64,000 nt of DNA from Streptomyces sp. Ru72 (GTDB lineage Bacteria; Actinomycetota; Actinomycetes; Streptomycetales; Streptomycetaceae), in the NCBI RefSeq assembly GCF_002920635.1, contig NZ_PQSR01000001.1, positions 172,344 through 236,343 on the forward strand. The letters run 5' to 3'. The translations under genes and the position numbers were made by a program. The notes below the pieces were generated by a model that was not told the DNA's origin, ran no database searches, and was given only the letters and a program-made list of their open reading frames with translations. This document shows positions 1 through 8,986 of the stretch, piece after piece (position 1 is the first letter of the stretch; every line of letters starts with the position of its first letter).

Positions 1-489
1 GACACGAAGGACGGCATCGGCTTCCTGCACGTGCCGGCGATGAGGAACGGCGAGGTGCTGGTCGAGAAGGGCACGTCGACGAGCGTCCTCAACGACGGCG
101 TGGCCGGCTACTACACGGACCCGGTCAAGGCGACGCTGCCGATGACGGGCAGGGCGGGCAACTTCACGCTGGCCGCGCACCGGGACGGGCACGGGGCGAA
201 GTTCCACAACATCGACAAGCTGAAGAAGGGCGACCCGATCGTCTTCGAGACGAAGGACGACTGGTACGTCTACAAGGTCTTCGCGATCCTCCCCGAGACC
301 TCGAAGTACAACGTGAAGGTGCTCTCGGCGATCCCGAAGGAGGCGGGCGTGAAGAAGCCGGGCCACTACATCACCCTGACGACGTGCACCCCCGTCTACA
401 CCTCGGAGTACCGGTACATCGTGTGGGGCGAACTGGTGCGGGTGCAGAAGGTGGACAGCGAACGGACGCCGCCGAAGGAGCTGGGCTGA
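1..489 (+). CDS. Class E sortase, 5' end outside the window
   Basis: The reading frame is open from base 1 and the true start lies upstream; a GTG at 31 is internal. A membrane-bound cysteine transpeptidase of this type cleaves LAxTG-like sorting signals and joins surface proteins to peptidoglycan. The visible 162 residues carry the whole catalytic part: the active-site His in a LAAHRDG motif, the Cys in TLTTC followed by TP, and the Arg in SEYRYIV. The N-terminal membrane anchor is missing because of the window edge. The gene converges on pknB. A remnant of a possible substrate, ending in an LAETG signal, lies at 45.3 kb. In S. coelicolor, as I recall, sortase genes also sit beside the pknB cluster. 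Confidence 0.9.
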   Translation, partial: DTKDGIGFLHVPAMRNGEVLVEKGTSTSVLNDGVAGYYTDPVKATLPMTGRAGNFTLAAHRDGHGAKFHNIDKLKKGDPIVFETKDDWYVYKVFAILPETSKYNVKVLSAIPKEAGVKKPGHYITLTTCTPVYTSEYRYIVWGELVRVQKVDSERTPPKELG

Positions 490-770
490 GCGACACAGCC
501 CCTGTGAGGAAGCCGCAACTACCACAGGCTCGACGGTCCGCGCGGCACCGGCGAACTTCTGCATGCCCGCGCTCGACACGTACTGCCGATGGTTGTACCG
601 CTTGCACTGGACGGCCGCCGTGCGCCCGTCGGCCGTGCGGGCGGTGACGTCGATTCCTCGGTCGCTGTTGGCCCTCCGCACGACCACATCTGTACAGCCG
701 TCGCGCCGGAGCAGGTCGGCGACGTGACGTTCAAGTTCTGAGCGGTGATCGAGATGTGGTCGGACGTCGT
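490..770 (-). pseudogene. Remnant of an Mrr-type restriction endonuclease
   Basis: Translating the minus strand from about base 738 down to 490 gives an uninterrupted stretch that looks like the Mrr catalytic core: an ERHVADLLRRDGCTDVVV helix-strand segment, then GIDVTARTADG and the PD-(D/E)xK-like signature QCKRY, then an MQKFAGAAR helix. I see no good start codon with a ribosome site, and the C-terminal half expected after the helix is gone: the frame runs into the 3' end of the convergent sortase gene. Family members recognise modified DNA or act as recombination-type nucleases. This copy is therefore truncated and probably inactive. What is seen is the motif order; that it is a decayed gene is my inference. 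Confidence 0.55.
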
Positions 771-806
771 ACAAAGAGCTGGACGTGCGGGCTTGGTTCC
801 ACGCGA

Positions 807-836
807 GAGCCCCGGCACCTGCAGGTGCCGGGGCTC
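807..836. terminator. Hairpin terminator between sortase and pknB
   Basis: A 30-base near-perfect palindrome (AGCCCCGGCACC, centre TGCA, GGTGCCGGGGCT) lies 37 bases after the pknB stop codon. It faces two convergent genes and could stop transcription from both sides. No T-run follows, which is common for Streptomyces terminators. Confidence 0.7.
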
Positions 837-872
837 GATCGTCGGGCGTGGCCCGGTGCGGGCCGGTCGGCC

Positions 873-2867
873 TCAGCCGCCGGTCAGTCCGCTGAAGAAG
901 CCGCCGCCGTCGTTGCCGCCGCCGTTGTTTCCTCCGGCCGGCACCGTGGTCAGGGTGATCGTCTGGCTGTTCGGGTCGGCCTGGGCGTTGGGCTGCGGGT
1001 CCTGGGCGGTGACCCGGGAGTTGCCGTCCGTCGGGCCGTTGACCTGAATGCGGGTGAAGCCCTTCTGCTGCAGGGTCTTCACCGCGTCGCTCAGCTTCTG
1101 GCCGAAGACGTTCGGGACCTGCGTCTGCTGGTTGGCCAGCTTGCCTATCTGGATGGTGACCGTCGTGCCCGCCTTCACCTGGGTGAGCACCCCGGGGTTG
1201 GTCTGTATGACCTTGCCGACCTGGTTCGGGTCGGTGGTGTCGGTGTCGACGCAGTTGCCCGGCGTGAGGTTGCTGGCCTGCAGCTGCTTCTTGGCGTCGT
1301 CACAGGACTGGTTCCTCACATCCGGCACCGTCACCGTCTGCGGGGCCGCGGCCACCGTGAGGGTTATCGTCGAGCCCTTCTCCCGATCCGTGCCGCCCGC
1401 GGGGTTCTGGTCGGTGACGACGCCCGGAGTCTGGTCGGACTCCGCCGTCTTCTTCTCGACCACGAAACCCTTGCCCTCGAGCTGGGACTTCGCCTTGTCG
1501 AACTGCAGTCCCCGCACGTCCGGCACCGCCACCTTGGGCGCCCCGGTGGACACCACCAGATTGACGGTGCTGCCCTTCTTGACCTCGGTGCTCGGCGTCG
1601 GGTCCTGGGAGCAGACGTTGCCCTTCTGCTGGTCTTCGCAGGGTTTCCTCGAGATGGAGAGCTTCAGGTCCGAGTTGTCCGCGAGCGTCTGCGCGTCCTT
1701 CTGGGACTGGCCGACGAAGTTGGGAGCCGGCACGGTGTCGTTGCCGATCCCGCCGTGGCCGCTGAAGATCCACTTGCCGATGAGGATCGCGCCCACCAGG
1801 ACCAGGATGCCCGCGACGACCAGGAGGATCGTGGAGGTGTTCGACTTCTTGGGCTGGCGGCGGCGGTCCGGGCGGTCGTCGTAGCCGTAGCCCCCGTCGT
1901 CCGGGTTCATCGGCGGCATCATCGTCGTCGCGCCGGCGCCCGGGTCGGAGCGCAGGGCCGTCGTCGGCTGGTCGTCGGGGTAGCCGCCGTAGCCGACCGA
2001 GCCCATCGCCGCGGTCGCCGCGACCGGCTGGCCGTCGAGGCACGCCTCGATGTCGGCGCGCATCTCGTCGGCGCTCTGGTAGCGGTAGTCGGGGTCCTTG
2101 ACCAGCGCCCTCAGCACGATCGCGTCCATCTCAGGCGTGATCTCGGGGTCGAAGACGCTCGGCGGCTGGGGCTCCTCGCGGACGTGCTGGTAGGCCACCG
2201 CGACCGGGGAGTCGCCGACGAAGGGCGGGCGGACCGTGAGCAGCTCGTAGAGCAGGCAGCCCGTCGAGTACAGGTCCGAACGCGAGTCGACCTGCTCGCC
2301 CTTCGCCTGCTCGGGCGAGAGGTACTGGGCGGTGCCGATGACCGCCGCGGTCTGCGTCATGGTCATGCCGGCGTCGCCCATGGCGCGGGCGATACCGAAG
2401 TCCATCACCTTGACCTGGCCGTTGCGCGTCAGCATGACGTTCGCGGGCTTGATGTCACGGTGGACGATGCCGTTGCGGTGGGCGTACTCCAGGCCCTGGA
2501 GGATGCCGATGGTCATCTCCATGGCGCGCTCCGGCAGCAGCTTGCGGCCGCTGTGAAGAAGCTCACGCAGGGTGGAGCCGTCGACGTACTCCATCACGAT
2601 GTACGGGATCGAGACCCCGTCGATGTAGTCCTCGCCCGTGTCGTACACCGCGACGATCGCGGGATGGTTCAGCGAGGCGGCCGACTGGGCCTCCCGGCGG
2701 AACCGGGCCTGGAAGGAAGGGTCGCGCGCCAGGTCGGCGCGCAGCGTCTTCACCGCCACGGTGCGGCCGAGGCGGGTGTCGTGCGCGAGGTAGACCTCGG
2801 CCATGCCACCACGGCCGAGCACCTGGCCCAGCTCGTACCGGCCGCCGAGGCGACGCGGCTCTTCCAT
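873..2867 (-). CDS. pknB: PASTA-domain Ser/Thr protein kinase PknB
   Basis: This is a 664-residue membrane kinase that senses muropeptides or lipid II outside the cell and phosphorylates cell-wall and division proteins inside. Residues 1 to about 275 form the kinase: glycine loop GRGGMAEVYLA, lysine in VAVKTL, catalytic HRDIKPAN, DFG and an activation loop rich in Thr (GMTMTQTAAVIGT). A basic linker precedes one membrane helix at about 345-368. Four PASTA repeats follow, beginning near VPAPNFVG, VPDVRGLQ, VPDVRNQS and VPNVFGQK. It is the last gene of the minus-strand cluster and is separated from pbpA by 170 bases, so it may have its own promoter. An AGGA sequence precedes the ATG. Confidence 0.97.
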   Translation of the reverse strand: MEEPRRLGGRYELGQVLGRGGMAEVYLAHDTRLGRTVAVKTLRADLARDPSFQARFRREAQSAASLNHPAIVAVYDTGEDYIDGVSIPYIVMEYVDGSTLRELLHSGRKLLPERAMEMTIGILQGLEYAHRNGIVHRDIKPANVMLTRNGQVKVMDFGIARAMGDAGMTMTQTAAVIGTAQYLSPEQAKGEQVDSRSDLYSTGCLLYELLTVRPPFVGDSPVAVAYQHVREEPQPPSVFDPEITPEMDAIVLRALVKDPDYRYQSADEMRADIEACLDGQPVAATAAMGSVGYGGYPDDQPTTALRSDPGAGATTMMPPMNPDDGGYGYDDRPDRRRQPKKSNTSTILLVVAGILVLVGAILIGKWIFSGHGGIGNDTVPAPNFVGQSQKDAQTLADNSDLKLSISRKPCEDQQKGNVCSQDPTPSTEVKKGSTVNLVVSTGAPKVAVPDVRGLQFDKAKSQLEGKGFVVEKKTAESDQTPGVVTDQNPAGGTDREKGSTITLTVAAAPQTVTVPDVRNQSCDDAKKQLQASNLTPGNCVDTDTTDPNQVGKVIQTNPGVLTQVKAGTTVTIQIGKLANQQTQVPNVFGQKLSDAVKTLQQKGFTRIQVNGPTDGNSRVTAQDPQPNAQADPNSQTITLTTVPAGGNNGGGNDGGGFFSGLTGG

Positions 2868-2897
2868 AGCTTCCTACCAGCCCTCTCCGTCGGTCCC

Positions 2898-2917
2898 GAC
2901 CACACCCTCGTGTGGTC
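2898..2917. promoter_or_regulatory. Palindrome upstream of pknB
   Basis: The sequence GACCACAC, four bases, GTGTGGTC is a perfect inverted repeat 31 bases ahead of the pknB start, inside the 170-base gap after pbpA. It could be an operator or a leader hairpin. I do not recognise the binding protein. Confidence 0.35.
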
Positions 2918-3037
2918 CGGCGGTGTGCTGTCCGGGCATACGGTACCCGGCTCGCTGTGTGTGACCTGGCCACATCCGCCACCCGATACAGGACCGGTAT
3001 CGCAACGTGCACCGATGTGAAGGGGACGTGACAGGGG

Positions 3038-4525
3038 TCACTTCTTGCTGTTGATGACCGCCTCCATCACGTTCTTCGCGATGGGGGCGGCGAGGCCGCC
3101 ACCGGAGATGTCGTCACGGTTGGCCTTGTCGTCCTCGACCACCACGGCCACGGCGACGGGCGAGCTGCCGTCCTTGAGCTTGGCGAACGAGATGAACCAG
3201 GCGTACGGCTTCTCGCTGTTGTTCAGACCGTGCTGGGCGGTACCGGTCTTGCCGCCCACGGTGACGCCGGGGATCTGCGCGTTGGTGCCGGTGCCCTTCT
3301 CGACGACGGTCTGCATCATCGACTGCAGGATCTGGGCGTTCTTCTCCGACAGCGGCCGGCTCAGTTCCTCCGGCTGGGTCTGCGTGATCACGTCGAGGCT
3401 GGGCGCCTGCAGCTTGTCCACCATGTACGGCTTCATCAGCTTGCCGTCGTTGGCGACGGCGGAGGCGACCATGGCCATCTGCAGCGGCGTCGCGGCGGTC
3501 TCGAACTGGCCGATGGAGCTGAGCGCGGTCTGCGGCCGGTCCATCTTCTCGGGGAAGGTGGAGGCGACCGAGCGCACCGGCGTGTACTGCTCGGAGTCGA
3601 AGCCGAACTTCTTCGCCTCCTCGAGCATCTTGTCCTTGCCGAGGTCGGCGCCGATCTTGCCGAAGACGGTGTTGCAGGAGTACCGCAGCGCCTCGCGCAT
3701 GGTCGCGTTCTCGCAGGGGATGTTCCCCTCGTTCTTCAGTTCCGTCCTGGTGTTGGGGAGGGTGTAGGGCAGCGGGGACCTGGTCGGGTCGTCCGCGCTG
3801 GTGTACAGCCCGTTCTCCAGGGCCGCCGCCGCGGTGACCACCTTGAAGGTGGAGCCGGGCGGGTAGGTCTCGCGCAGCGCCCGGTTCAGCATCGGGTCGC
3901 TCGGGTCGTTCTTCTTCTGCAGCTTCTGCCAGGCCTTGGAGTCCGTCGACAGGGAGTTGCCCGCGAACGTGGACGGGTCGTACGACGGGTAGGAGGCCAG
4001 CGCCAGGATCGCCCCGGTCTGCGGGTCGAGCGCCACGGCCGCGCCCTTGCCGCCGACCTTCTTCAGACCGTCGTAGGCGGCCTTCTGCGCGGCCGCGTTG
4101 AGGGTGGTGACGACGTTGCCGCCCTGCTGCTGCTTGCCCGTCAGCATGTTGAGGGTGTTGCGGAAGAACAGCCGGTCGTCGGTGCCGGTGAGGATGCCGT
4201 CCTCGATGGACTCCAGCTGCGTGGCGCCGAAGGCCTGCGAGGCGTAGCCGGTGACCGGCGCCCACATCGCGCCGTCCTTGTAGGTTCGCTTGTACTTGAA
4301 GTCGTTGAGACTGTTGGTGGGCGTCTCCTTGGACCCGGTGATGGGGTTGCCGTCCACGATGATGTCGCCGCGCGGGGTGGAGTACCGCGCGATGAGGACA
4401 CGGCGGTTGTTCGGGTCGGTACGCAGGCTGTCGGCCTGGAGGTACTGGAGCCAGTTGTCGCGGACGAGCAGCGCGAGGACGAGGAGCCCGCAGAAGAGCG
4501 CGATCCGGCGCAGGGGCTTGTTCAC
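3038..4525 (-). CDS. pbpA: Class B penicillin-binding protein PbpA (transpeptidase)
   Basis: This 495-residue D,D-transpeptidase cross-links peptidoglycan stem peptides outside the membrane. It has an N-terminal membrane helix (IALFCGLLVLALLV) and all three active-site boxes: STFK in YPPGSTFKVV, SCN in RYSCNTVF, and KTG in VGGKTGTAQ. The start chosen is the GTG at 4525, because it overlaps the stop codon of the upstream SEDS gene as GTGA and gives a normal N-terminus; the frame stays open further upstream but that part is a shadow of the neighbour. The partner of a class B PBP is usually the adjacent SEDS glycosyltransferase, as found here, so the pair probably acts as one wall synthase. Confidence 0.95.
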   Translation of the reverse strand: MNKPLRRIALFCGLLVLALLVRDNWLQYLQADSLRTDPNNRRVLIARYSTPRGDIIVDGNPITGSKETPTNSLNDFKYKRTYKDGAMWAPVTGYASQAFGATQLESIEDGILTGTDDRLFFRNTLNMLTGKQQQGGNVVTTLNAAAQKAAYDGLKKVGGKGAAVALDPQTGAILALASYPSYDPSTFAGNSLSTDSKAWQKLQKKNDPSDPMLNRALRETYPPGSTFKVVTAAAALENGLYTSADDPTRSPLPYTLPNTRTELKNEGNIPCENATMREALRYSCNTVFGKIGADLGKDKMLEEAKKFGFDSEQYTPVRSVASTFPEKMDRPQTALSSIGQFETAATPLQMAMVASAVANDGKLMKPYMVDKLQAPSLDVITQTQPEELSRPLSEKNAQILQSMMQTVVEKGTGTNAQIPGVTVGGKTGTAQHGLNNSEKPYAWFISFAKLKDGSSPVAVAVVVEDDKANRDDISGGGLAAPIAKNVMEAVINSKK

Positions 4526-5958
4526 GGTCGGACCACCTGGGTCATTTCGGCGTCGGGGTTCGGGGCGGGGGCGGGGGCCGGGCGGCGCGCGGTGTCGCTG
4601 ATGCGCAGCAGGATGCCGATCAGGGCCCAGTTGGCGATCACGGAGGAACCTCCGTACGCCAGGAAGGGCATCGTCATACCGGTCAGCGGGATGAGCCCCA
4701 TCACACCGCCGGCGACCACGAAGACCTGCAGCGCGAACGCGCCGGACAGGCCGACGGCCAGCAGCTTGCCGAACGGGTCGCGGGCGGCGAGGGCGGTGCG
4801 GACGCCGCGCTCCACGATCAGGCCGTAGATCAGCAGGAGCGCCATGATGCCGGCCAGGCCCAGCTCCTCGCCGAAGGTGGCGAGGATGAAGTCGGAGTTG
4901 GCGGCGAAGCGGATCAGGTCGGAGTGGCCCTGGCCGAGGCCGGTGCCGAGGGTGCCGCCGGACCCGAACGCCCACAGGGCCTGCTGCAGCTGCTCGGAGT
5001 GGCCGCCGACGCCCTGGCGGCTGAGGGTGTACTCCTTCATCGGGTCGAGCCAGGCCTGGACGCGCATCTTCACGTGCGGCTCGATGCTGGCCACGCCGAC
5101 GGCGCCGGCCGCGGACATCAGCAGACCGAAGACGATCCAGCTGGTCCGCTCGGTGGCGACGTACAGCATGATGACGAACATTCCGAAGAACAGCAGCGAC
5201 GTACCGAGGTCCGTCTCGAAGACCAGGATGAGGATCGAGATCGCCCAGACGACGAGGATCGGTCCGAGGTCACGTCCGCGCGGCAGGTACAGACCCATGA
5301 AGCGGCGGCTGGCCAGGGCGAGCGCGTCGCGCTTCACCATCAGGTAGCCGGCGAAGAAGATCGCCAGCACGATCTTCGCGAACTCACCGGGCTGGATGGA
5401 GAAGCTGCCGACGTGGATCCAGATCTTCGCGCCGTAGATGTTGGCGCCGAGACCCGGGATGAGCGGCAGGATCAGCAGGACCAGCGCCGTGACCATGGAG
5501 ATGTAGGTGTAGCGCTGCAGGACCCGGTGGTCCTTGAGGAAGACCAGCACGGCGACGAACAGCGCGATGCCCAGCCCGGTGTACAGCAGCTGCTTCGGCG
5601 CCGCGCTGCCCGCCTGGCCGATCGCCTGCAGCAGCTTGGACTGGTCGAGCCGCCAGATCACCACCAGACCGAGGCCGTTGAGCAGGGTCGCCAGCGGCAG
5701 TAGCAGCGGGTCGGCATACGGGGCGAACTTCCGTACGACGAGGTGGCCGACGCCCGCCAGCAGACCGAGGCCGACACCGTAGCTCAGCAGGCCGGGCGGC
5801 ACCTTGTTGTTGATGGCGAGGCCCACGTTGGCGTAGGCGAACACCGGGATGACGACGGCGAACACCAGCAGCGCCAGCTCGGTGTTGCGGCGGCTCGGTG
5901 TGCCGATCGCGCCGATCGTGGACGTGTGGTGCGTCGACGTGTTCGTACTGCTGCTCAT
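4522..5958 (-). CDS. FtsW/RodA/SpoVE-family SEDS glycosyltransferase
   Basis: A 478-residue polytopic membrane protein that polymerises lipid II into glycan strands. The hydrophobic segments, the conserved ATTERTSWIVFG region, and the C-terminal GMTMPFLAYGGSSVIANW signature are those of the SEDS family. A Ser/Thr-rich cytoplasmic tail of about 35 residues precedes the first helix, and a Pro/Ala-rich tail ends the protein. It overlaps pbpA by four bases and starts 27 bases after the PP2C stop, so the genes are translationally linked. Whether it serves division, growth or spore-wall synthesis cannot be told from sequence; in mycobacteria the gene in this position is rodA. Confidence 0.93.
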   Translation of the reverse strand: MSSSTNTSTHHTSTIGAIGTPSRRNTELALLVFAVVIPVFAYANVGLAINNKVPPGLLSYGVGLGLLAGVGHLVVRKFAPYADPLLLPLATLLNGLGLVVIWRLDQSKLLQAIGQAGSAAPKQLLYTGLGIALFVAVLVFLKDHRVLQRYTYISMVTALVLLILPLIPGLGANIYGAKIWIHVGSFSIQPGEFAKIVLAIFFAGYLMVKRDALALASRRFMGLYLPRGRDLGPILVVWAISILILVFETDLGTSLLFFGMFVIMLYVATERTSWIVFGLLMSAAGAVGVASIEPHVKMRVQAWLDPMKEYTLSRQGVGGHSEQLQQALWAFGSGGTLGTGLGQGHSDLIRFAANSDFILATFGEELGLAGIMALLLIYGLIVERGVRTALAARDPFGKLLAVGLSGAFALQVFVVAGGVMGLIPLTGMTMPFLAYGGSSVIANWALIGILLRISDTARRPAPAPAPNPDAEMTQVVRP

Positions 5959-5985
5959 GGTGTGACAGGGCCCCTCACGGCTTGC

Positions 5986-7497
5986 TTACTGCTTACCGCA
6001 CAGTGAGACGACCTTCTGCTCTTGCTCCGAGAGGCTGGGGCCGGGTGTGGGAGTGGGTGCGGTCTGGGTCTTGGACGCCGACGCCGAGGGGTTCGGAGTC
6101 GGTGTGGCCTTGGACGTCGGGGAGTTGCTCGCGGTTCCCGTGGTGCTGCCGGGCTTGGGGGTGTTCTTGGACTCCGCGGTGCGGCGTTCGACGTCCTTCC
6201 TGCACGCGGACGCCTGCACGGCCAGCTCGGAGATCTTCGACTGGGCCGCCTGGAGACCGCCCTCGGCGATGGTCGCCTTGACCTGCTTCTGCTGGTACGG
6301 CGGCAGGTACTTGAGTTCGATCTCCGGGTGGTCCTTCTCCACCTTGGACAGCGACACCCAGGCCAGGTCCTGGCTGATGCCGCGGTACAGCGCGACGTGC
6401 TCTGCGTTGGCGCCGACGTAGTACTGCGTCTGCGTCCACCGGTAGGCGCCGTAGCAGCCGCCGCCGATGACGGCGAGCGCGAGGACCGTGTAGAAGGATC
6501 TCTTCAGCCACCTGCGGCTCTTCCTCGGCTTGACGAAGTCCTCGTCGGTGTAGTCGCCGAAGCTGCCCGCGGGGATGTACCCGGTGGTGTCGCCGCTGCC
6601 GGGCGGCCCGAACTCGCCGCCGCCGCCGTGCCCGGCCGCGTGGCGGCCCAGGCCGGCGGCGCGGCCCGCGGGCGTCTGCATGATGCCGTTGTCGTGCAGG
6701 TGGTTCTGGTTCTCGGCGACCGCGCCCACCACGACCGGGGTGTCGGACAGGTGCCCGGCGAGGGTGTCCCCGGTGTCCAGGTCCAGCACGTCGGCCACGA
6801 TCACCGTGATGTTGTCGGGGCCGCCGCCGCGCAGCGCCAGCTCGATCAGAGCCTGCACGGTCTCCTCGGGGCCGTGGTAGCTGGCGAGGGTCTCCTCCAG
6901 CGTCTGGTGGGAGACCACCCCCGACAGCCCGTCCGAGCAGATCAGGTACCGGTCGCCGGCGCGCACCTCGCGGATGGACAGGTCCGGTTCGACGTGGTCG
7001 CCGCTGCCCAGCGCACGCATCAGCAGGGATCGCTGCGGGTGGGTGGTGGCCTCCTCCTCGGTGATGCGGCCCTCGTCGACGAGCCGCTGCACCCAGGTGT
7101 GGTCCTGGGTGATCTGTGTGAGGACGCCGTCCCGCAGCAGGTACGCGCGGGAGTCGCCGACGTGGACGAGGCCGAGCCGCTGACCGGTCCACAGCAGCGC
7201 GGTGAGCGTGGTCCCCATGCCCTCGAGCTGGGGGTCCTCCTCGACCATGGCGCGCAGCTGGTCGTTGGCGCGCTGCACCGCGGTGCCGAGCGAGGTGAGG
7301 ATGTCGGAGCCGGGGATGTCGTCGTCGAGCGCGACGATGGTGGAGATCACCTCGGACGAGGCGACCTCGCCGGCGGCCTGGCCGCCCATCCCGTCGGCGA
7401 TCGCGAGCAGGCGCGGACCGGCGTAACCGGAGTCCTCGTTGCCCTCGCGGATCATGCCTTTGTGCGATCCGGCGGCGAAGCGCAGTGACAGACTCAT
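5986..7497 (-). CDS. PP2C-type Ser/Thr phosphatase (PstP/Stp1 type), membrane-anchored
   Basis: This is the phosphatase partner of PknB: it removes phosphate from Ser/Thr targets and from the kinase itself. Residues 1 to about 240 carry the metal-binding motifs REGNEDSGY, IADGMGG, VGDSRAYL, ICSDGLSGV and GGPDNITVIV. After a Gly/His-rich linker there is one membrane helix (SFYTVLALAVIGGGCYGAY), then an external domain and a Ser/Thr/Pro-rich tail. The ATG at 7497 has GAGG five bases upstream and yields the usual N-terminus MSLSLRFAAGSHKG. Alternative in-frame starts are GTG 7542, GTG 7533 (GGAGG nine bases upstream) and ATG 7527, so up to 15 extra residues are possible. Confidence 0.94.
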   Translation of the reverse strand: MSLSLRFAAGSHKGMIREGNEDSGYAGPRLLAIADGMGGQAAGEVASSEVISTIVALDDDIPGSDILTSLGTAVQRANDQLRAMVEEDPQLEGMGTTLTALLWTGQRLGLVHVGDSRAYLLRDGVLTQITQDHTWVQRLVDEGRITEEEATTHPQRSLLMRALGSGDHVEPDLSIREVRAGDRYLICSDGLSGVVSHQTLEETLASYHGPEETVQALIELALRGGGPDNITVIVADVLDLDTGDTLAGHLSDTPVVVGAVAENQNHLHDNGIMQTPAGRAAGLGRHAAGHGGGGEFGPPGSGDTTGYIPAGSFGDYTDEDFVKPRKSRRWLKRSFYTVLALAVIGGGCYGAYRWTQTQYYVGANAEHVALYRGISQDLAWVSLSKVEKDHPEIELKYLPPYQQKQVKATIAEGGLQAAQSKISELAVQASACRKDVERRTAESKNTPKPGSTTGTASNSPTSKATPTPNPSASASKTQTAPTPTPGPSLSEQEQKVVSLCGKQ

Positions 7498-7617
7498 GCG
7501 CACCTCGCCCGTCGGCTCCGGGTACATCCGCACGGTGCCCACCCTCCGGTCGGGAGCGCGCCGGGGCCCTGGGTGGGGGCCGCCGCTGCGTGCTCGCTCC
7601 GCTCGCTCATTGTCGTA

Positions 7618-8130
7618 CTACTTCCGCAGCTCGATGACGGTCTTGCCGATGCGGATCGGCGCGCCCAGCGGAATCGGTGTGGGGGACGTCAGCCGGGTCC
7701 GGTCGAGGTACGTGCCGTTGGTGGACCCGAGGTCCTCGACGATCCACTGGCCGTCGCGGTCGGGGTAGATCCTGGCGTGCCGGCTGGAGGCGTAGTCGTC
7801 GTCCAGCACGATGGTGCTGTCATGGGCGCGGCCGAGCGTGATGGTCTGGCCCTGCAGCGCGACCGTCGTCCCGGTCAGCGAGCCCTCGGAGACGACCAGC
7901 TTGGTGGGGGCCCCGCGGCGCTGCCGGCCGCCGCCCGGCTGTTGGCGCTGCGGCGGGGGCGCCGCCTGGCGGGCGGTCTGCTGCGGCCGTGCGGCCTCGC
8001 GACGCGCGCCGCGCTGGGTGACCCGCGTACCGAACAGGTCGCTCCTGATGACCTGCACGGCCACGATCACGAACAGCCACAGTACGGCCAGGAAACCCAG
8101 CCGCATGACCGTGAGGGTCAGCTCTGACAT
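7618..8130 (-). CDS. fhaB: FHA-domain membrane protein FhaB
   Basis: A 170-residue protein: one N-terminal membrane helix (LGFLAVLWLFVIVAVQVI), a basic Arg/Gln/Pro linker, and a C-terminal forkhead-associated domain that binds phosphothreonine. The FHA hallmarks are visible as GR in TLGRAHDST, SSRHARI and LGSTNGTYLD. In actinobacteria the protein docks phosphorylated PknB or its substrates and links the kinase to peptidoglycan synthesis. The start is ATG 8130, ten bases after the fhaA stop. Frames reading further upstream are shadows. Confidence 0.94.
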   Translation of the reverse strand: MSELTLTVMRLGFLAVLWLFVIVAVQVIRSDLFGTRVTQRGARREAARPQQTARQAAPPPQRQQPGGGRQRRGAPTKLVVSEGSLTGTTVALQGQTITLGRAHDSTIVLDDDYASSRHARIYPDRDGQWIVEDLGSTNGTYLDRTRLTSPTPIPLGAPIRIGKTVIELRK

Positions 8131-8140
8131 TGCCCCCGCT

Positions 8141-8986
8141 TCACCCTTCGGCTTGCCTATAGATAACGGTGGTGCTGCCCACGACGATCCGCGAGCCGTC
8201 GCGGAGCGTAGCGCGGGTGGTGTGCTGCCCGTCCACCACGATGCCGTTGGTGGAGCCGAGATCCTGGATCGTCGAGGGCGTTCCGGTCCGGATCTCGCAG
8301 TGCCGGCGGGAGACGCCGGGGTCGTCGATCCGCACGTCGGCGTCGGTGCTGCGCCCCAGCACCAGCGTCGGGCGGGAGATCTGATGGCGGGTGCCGTTGA
8401 TCTCGATCCAGTAGCGGGTGCGCCCGCCGGACGCCGGGGCACCGCCGGGGCGCTGCCCGGCAGGTTGCGGGTAGCCGTATCCGCCGGGACGCCCGCCGGG
8501 CGGTGGCGCGGACGGCATGGGCGGAGCACCCGCCGGCGGGGCGGCGGGCGGGTAGCCGTAGCCGCCTGGGCGCCCGGTGGCGCCGCCCTGCGCGGGAGCC
8601 TGCTGGTTGGTGGAGGAGGCGAGCGTACGGCTGCGTACCCGGTACAGGCCGGTGTCGAGGTCGTCGGCCTTCTCCAGATGGACCTTGATGGGGCCCATGA
8701 AGGTGTAGCGCTGCTGCTTGGCGTAGTCGCGCACCATGCCGGCGAGCTCGTCGCCGAGCTGCCCGGAGTAGGGGCTCAGGCGCTCGTAGTCCGGCGCGCT
8801 CAGCTCCACGATGAAGTCGTTCGGGACGACGGTACGGTCGCGGTTCCAGATGGTCGCGTTGTTGTCGCACTCGCGCTGGAGCGCGCCGGCGATCTCCACG
8901 GGCTGGACCTCGGACTTGAAGACCTTGGCGAAGGTGCCGTTGACCAGACCTTCGAGACGTTGCTCGAACTTCTTCAGGACTCCCAT
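8141..8986 (-). CDS. fhaA: DUF3662 and FHA-domain protein FhaA
   Basis: A 281-residue cytoplasmic adaptor. Residues 1 to about 125 are the DUF3662 domain (start MGVLKKFEQRLEGLVNG); residues about 130-200 are a low-complexity Gly/Pro/Tyr linker in which GRPGGYGYP occurs twice; the C-terminal 80 residues are an FHA domain with LGRSTDADV, SRRHCEI and LGSTNGIVVD. In mycobacteria FhaA binds phosphorylated MviN-type flippase partners. It is the first gene of the minus-strand cluster, with a strong GGAGGAGGTG ribosome site before ATG 8986, so the operon promoter should lie in the 9.0-9.1 kb region. Confidence 0.95.
   Translation of the reverse strand: MGVLKKFEQRLEGLVNGTFAKVFKSEVQPVEIAGALQRECDNNATIWNRDRTVVPNDFIVELSAPDYERLSPYSGQLGDELAGMVRDYAKQQRYTFMGPIKVHLEKADDLDTGLYRVRSRTLASSTNQQAPAQGGATGRPGGYGYPPAAPPAGAPPMPSAPPPGGRPGGYGYPQPAGQRPGGAPASGGRTRYWIEINGTRHQISRPTLVLGRSTDADVRIDDPGVSRRHCEIRTGTPSTIQDLGSTNGIVVDGQHTTRATLRDGSRIVVGSTTVIYRQAEG

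Noticed and set aside
756..3020. A 754-codon open frame opposite pknB
   Set aside because: It is the antisense shadow of the kinase gene: low-complexity Leu/Arg/Val/Gly peptide, no ribosome site and no domain.
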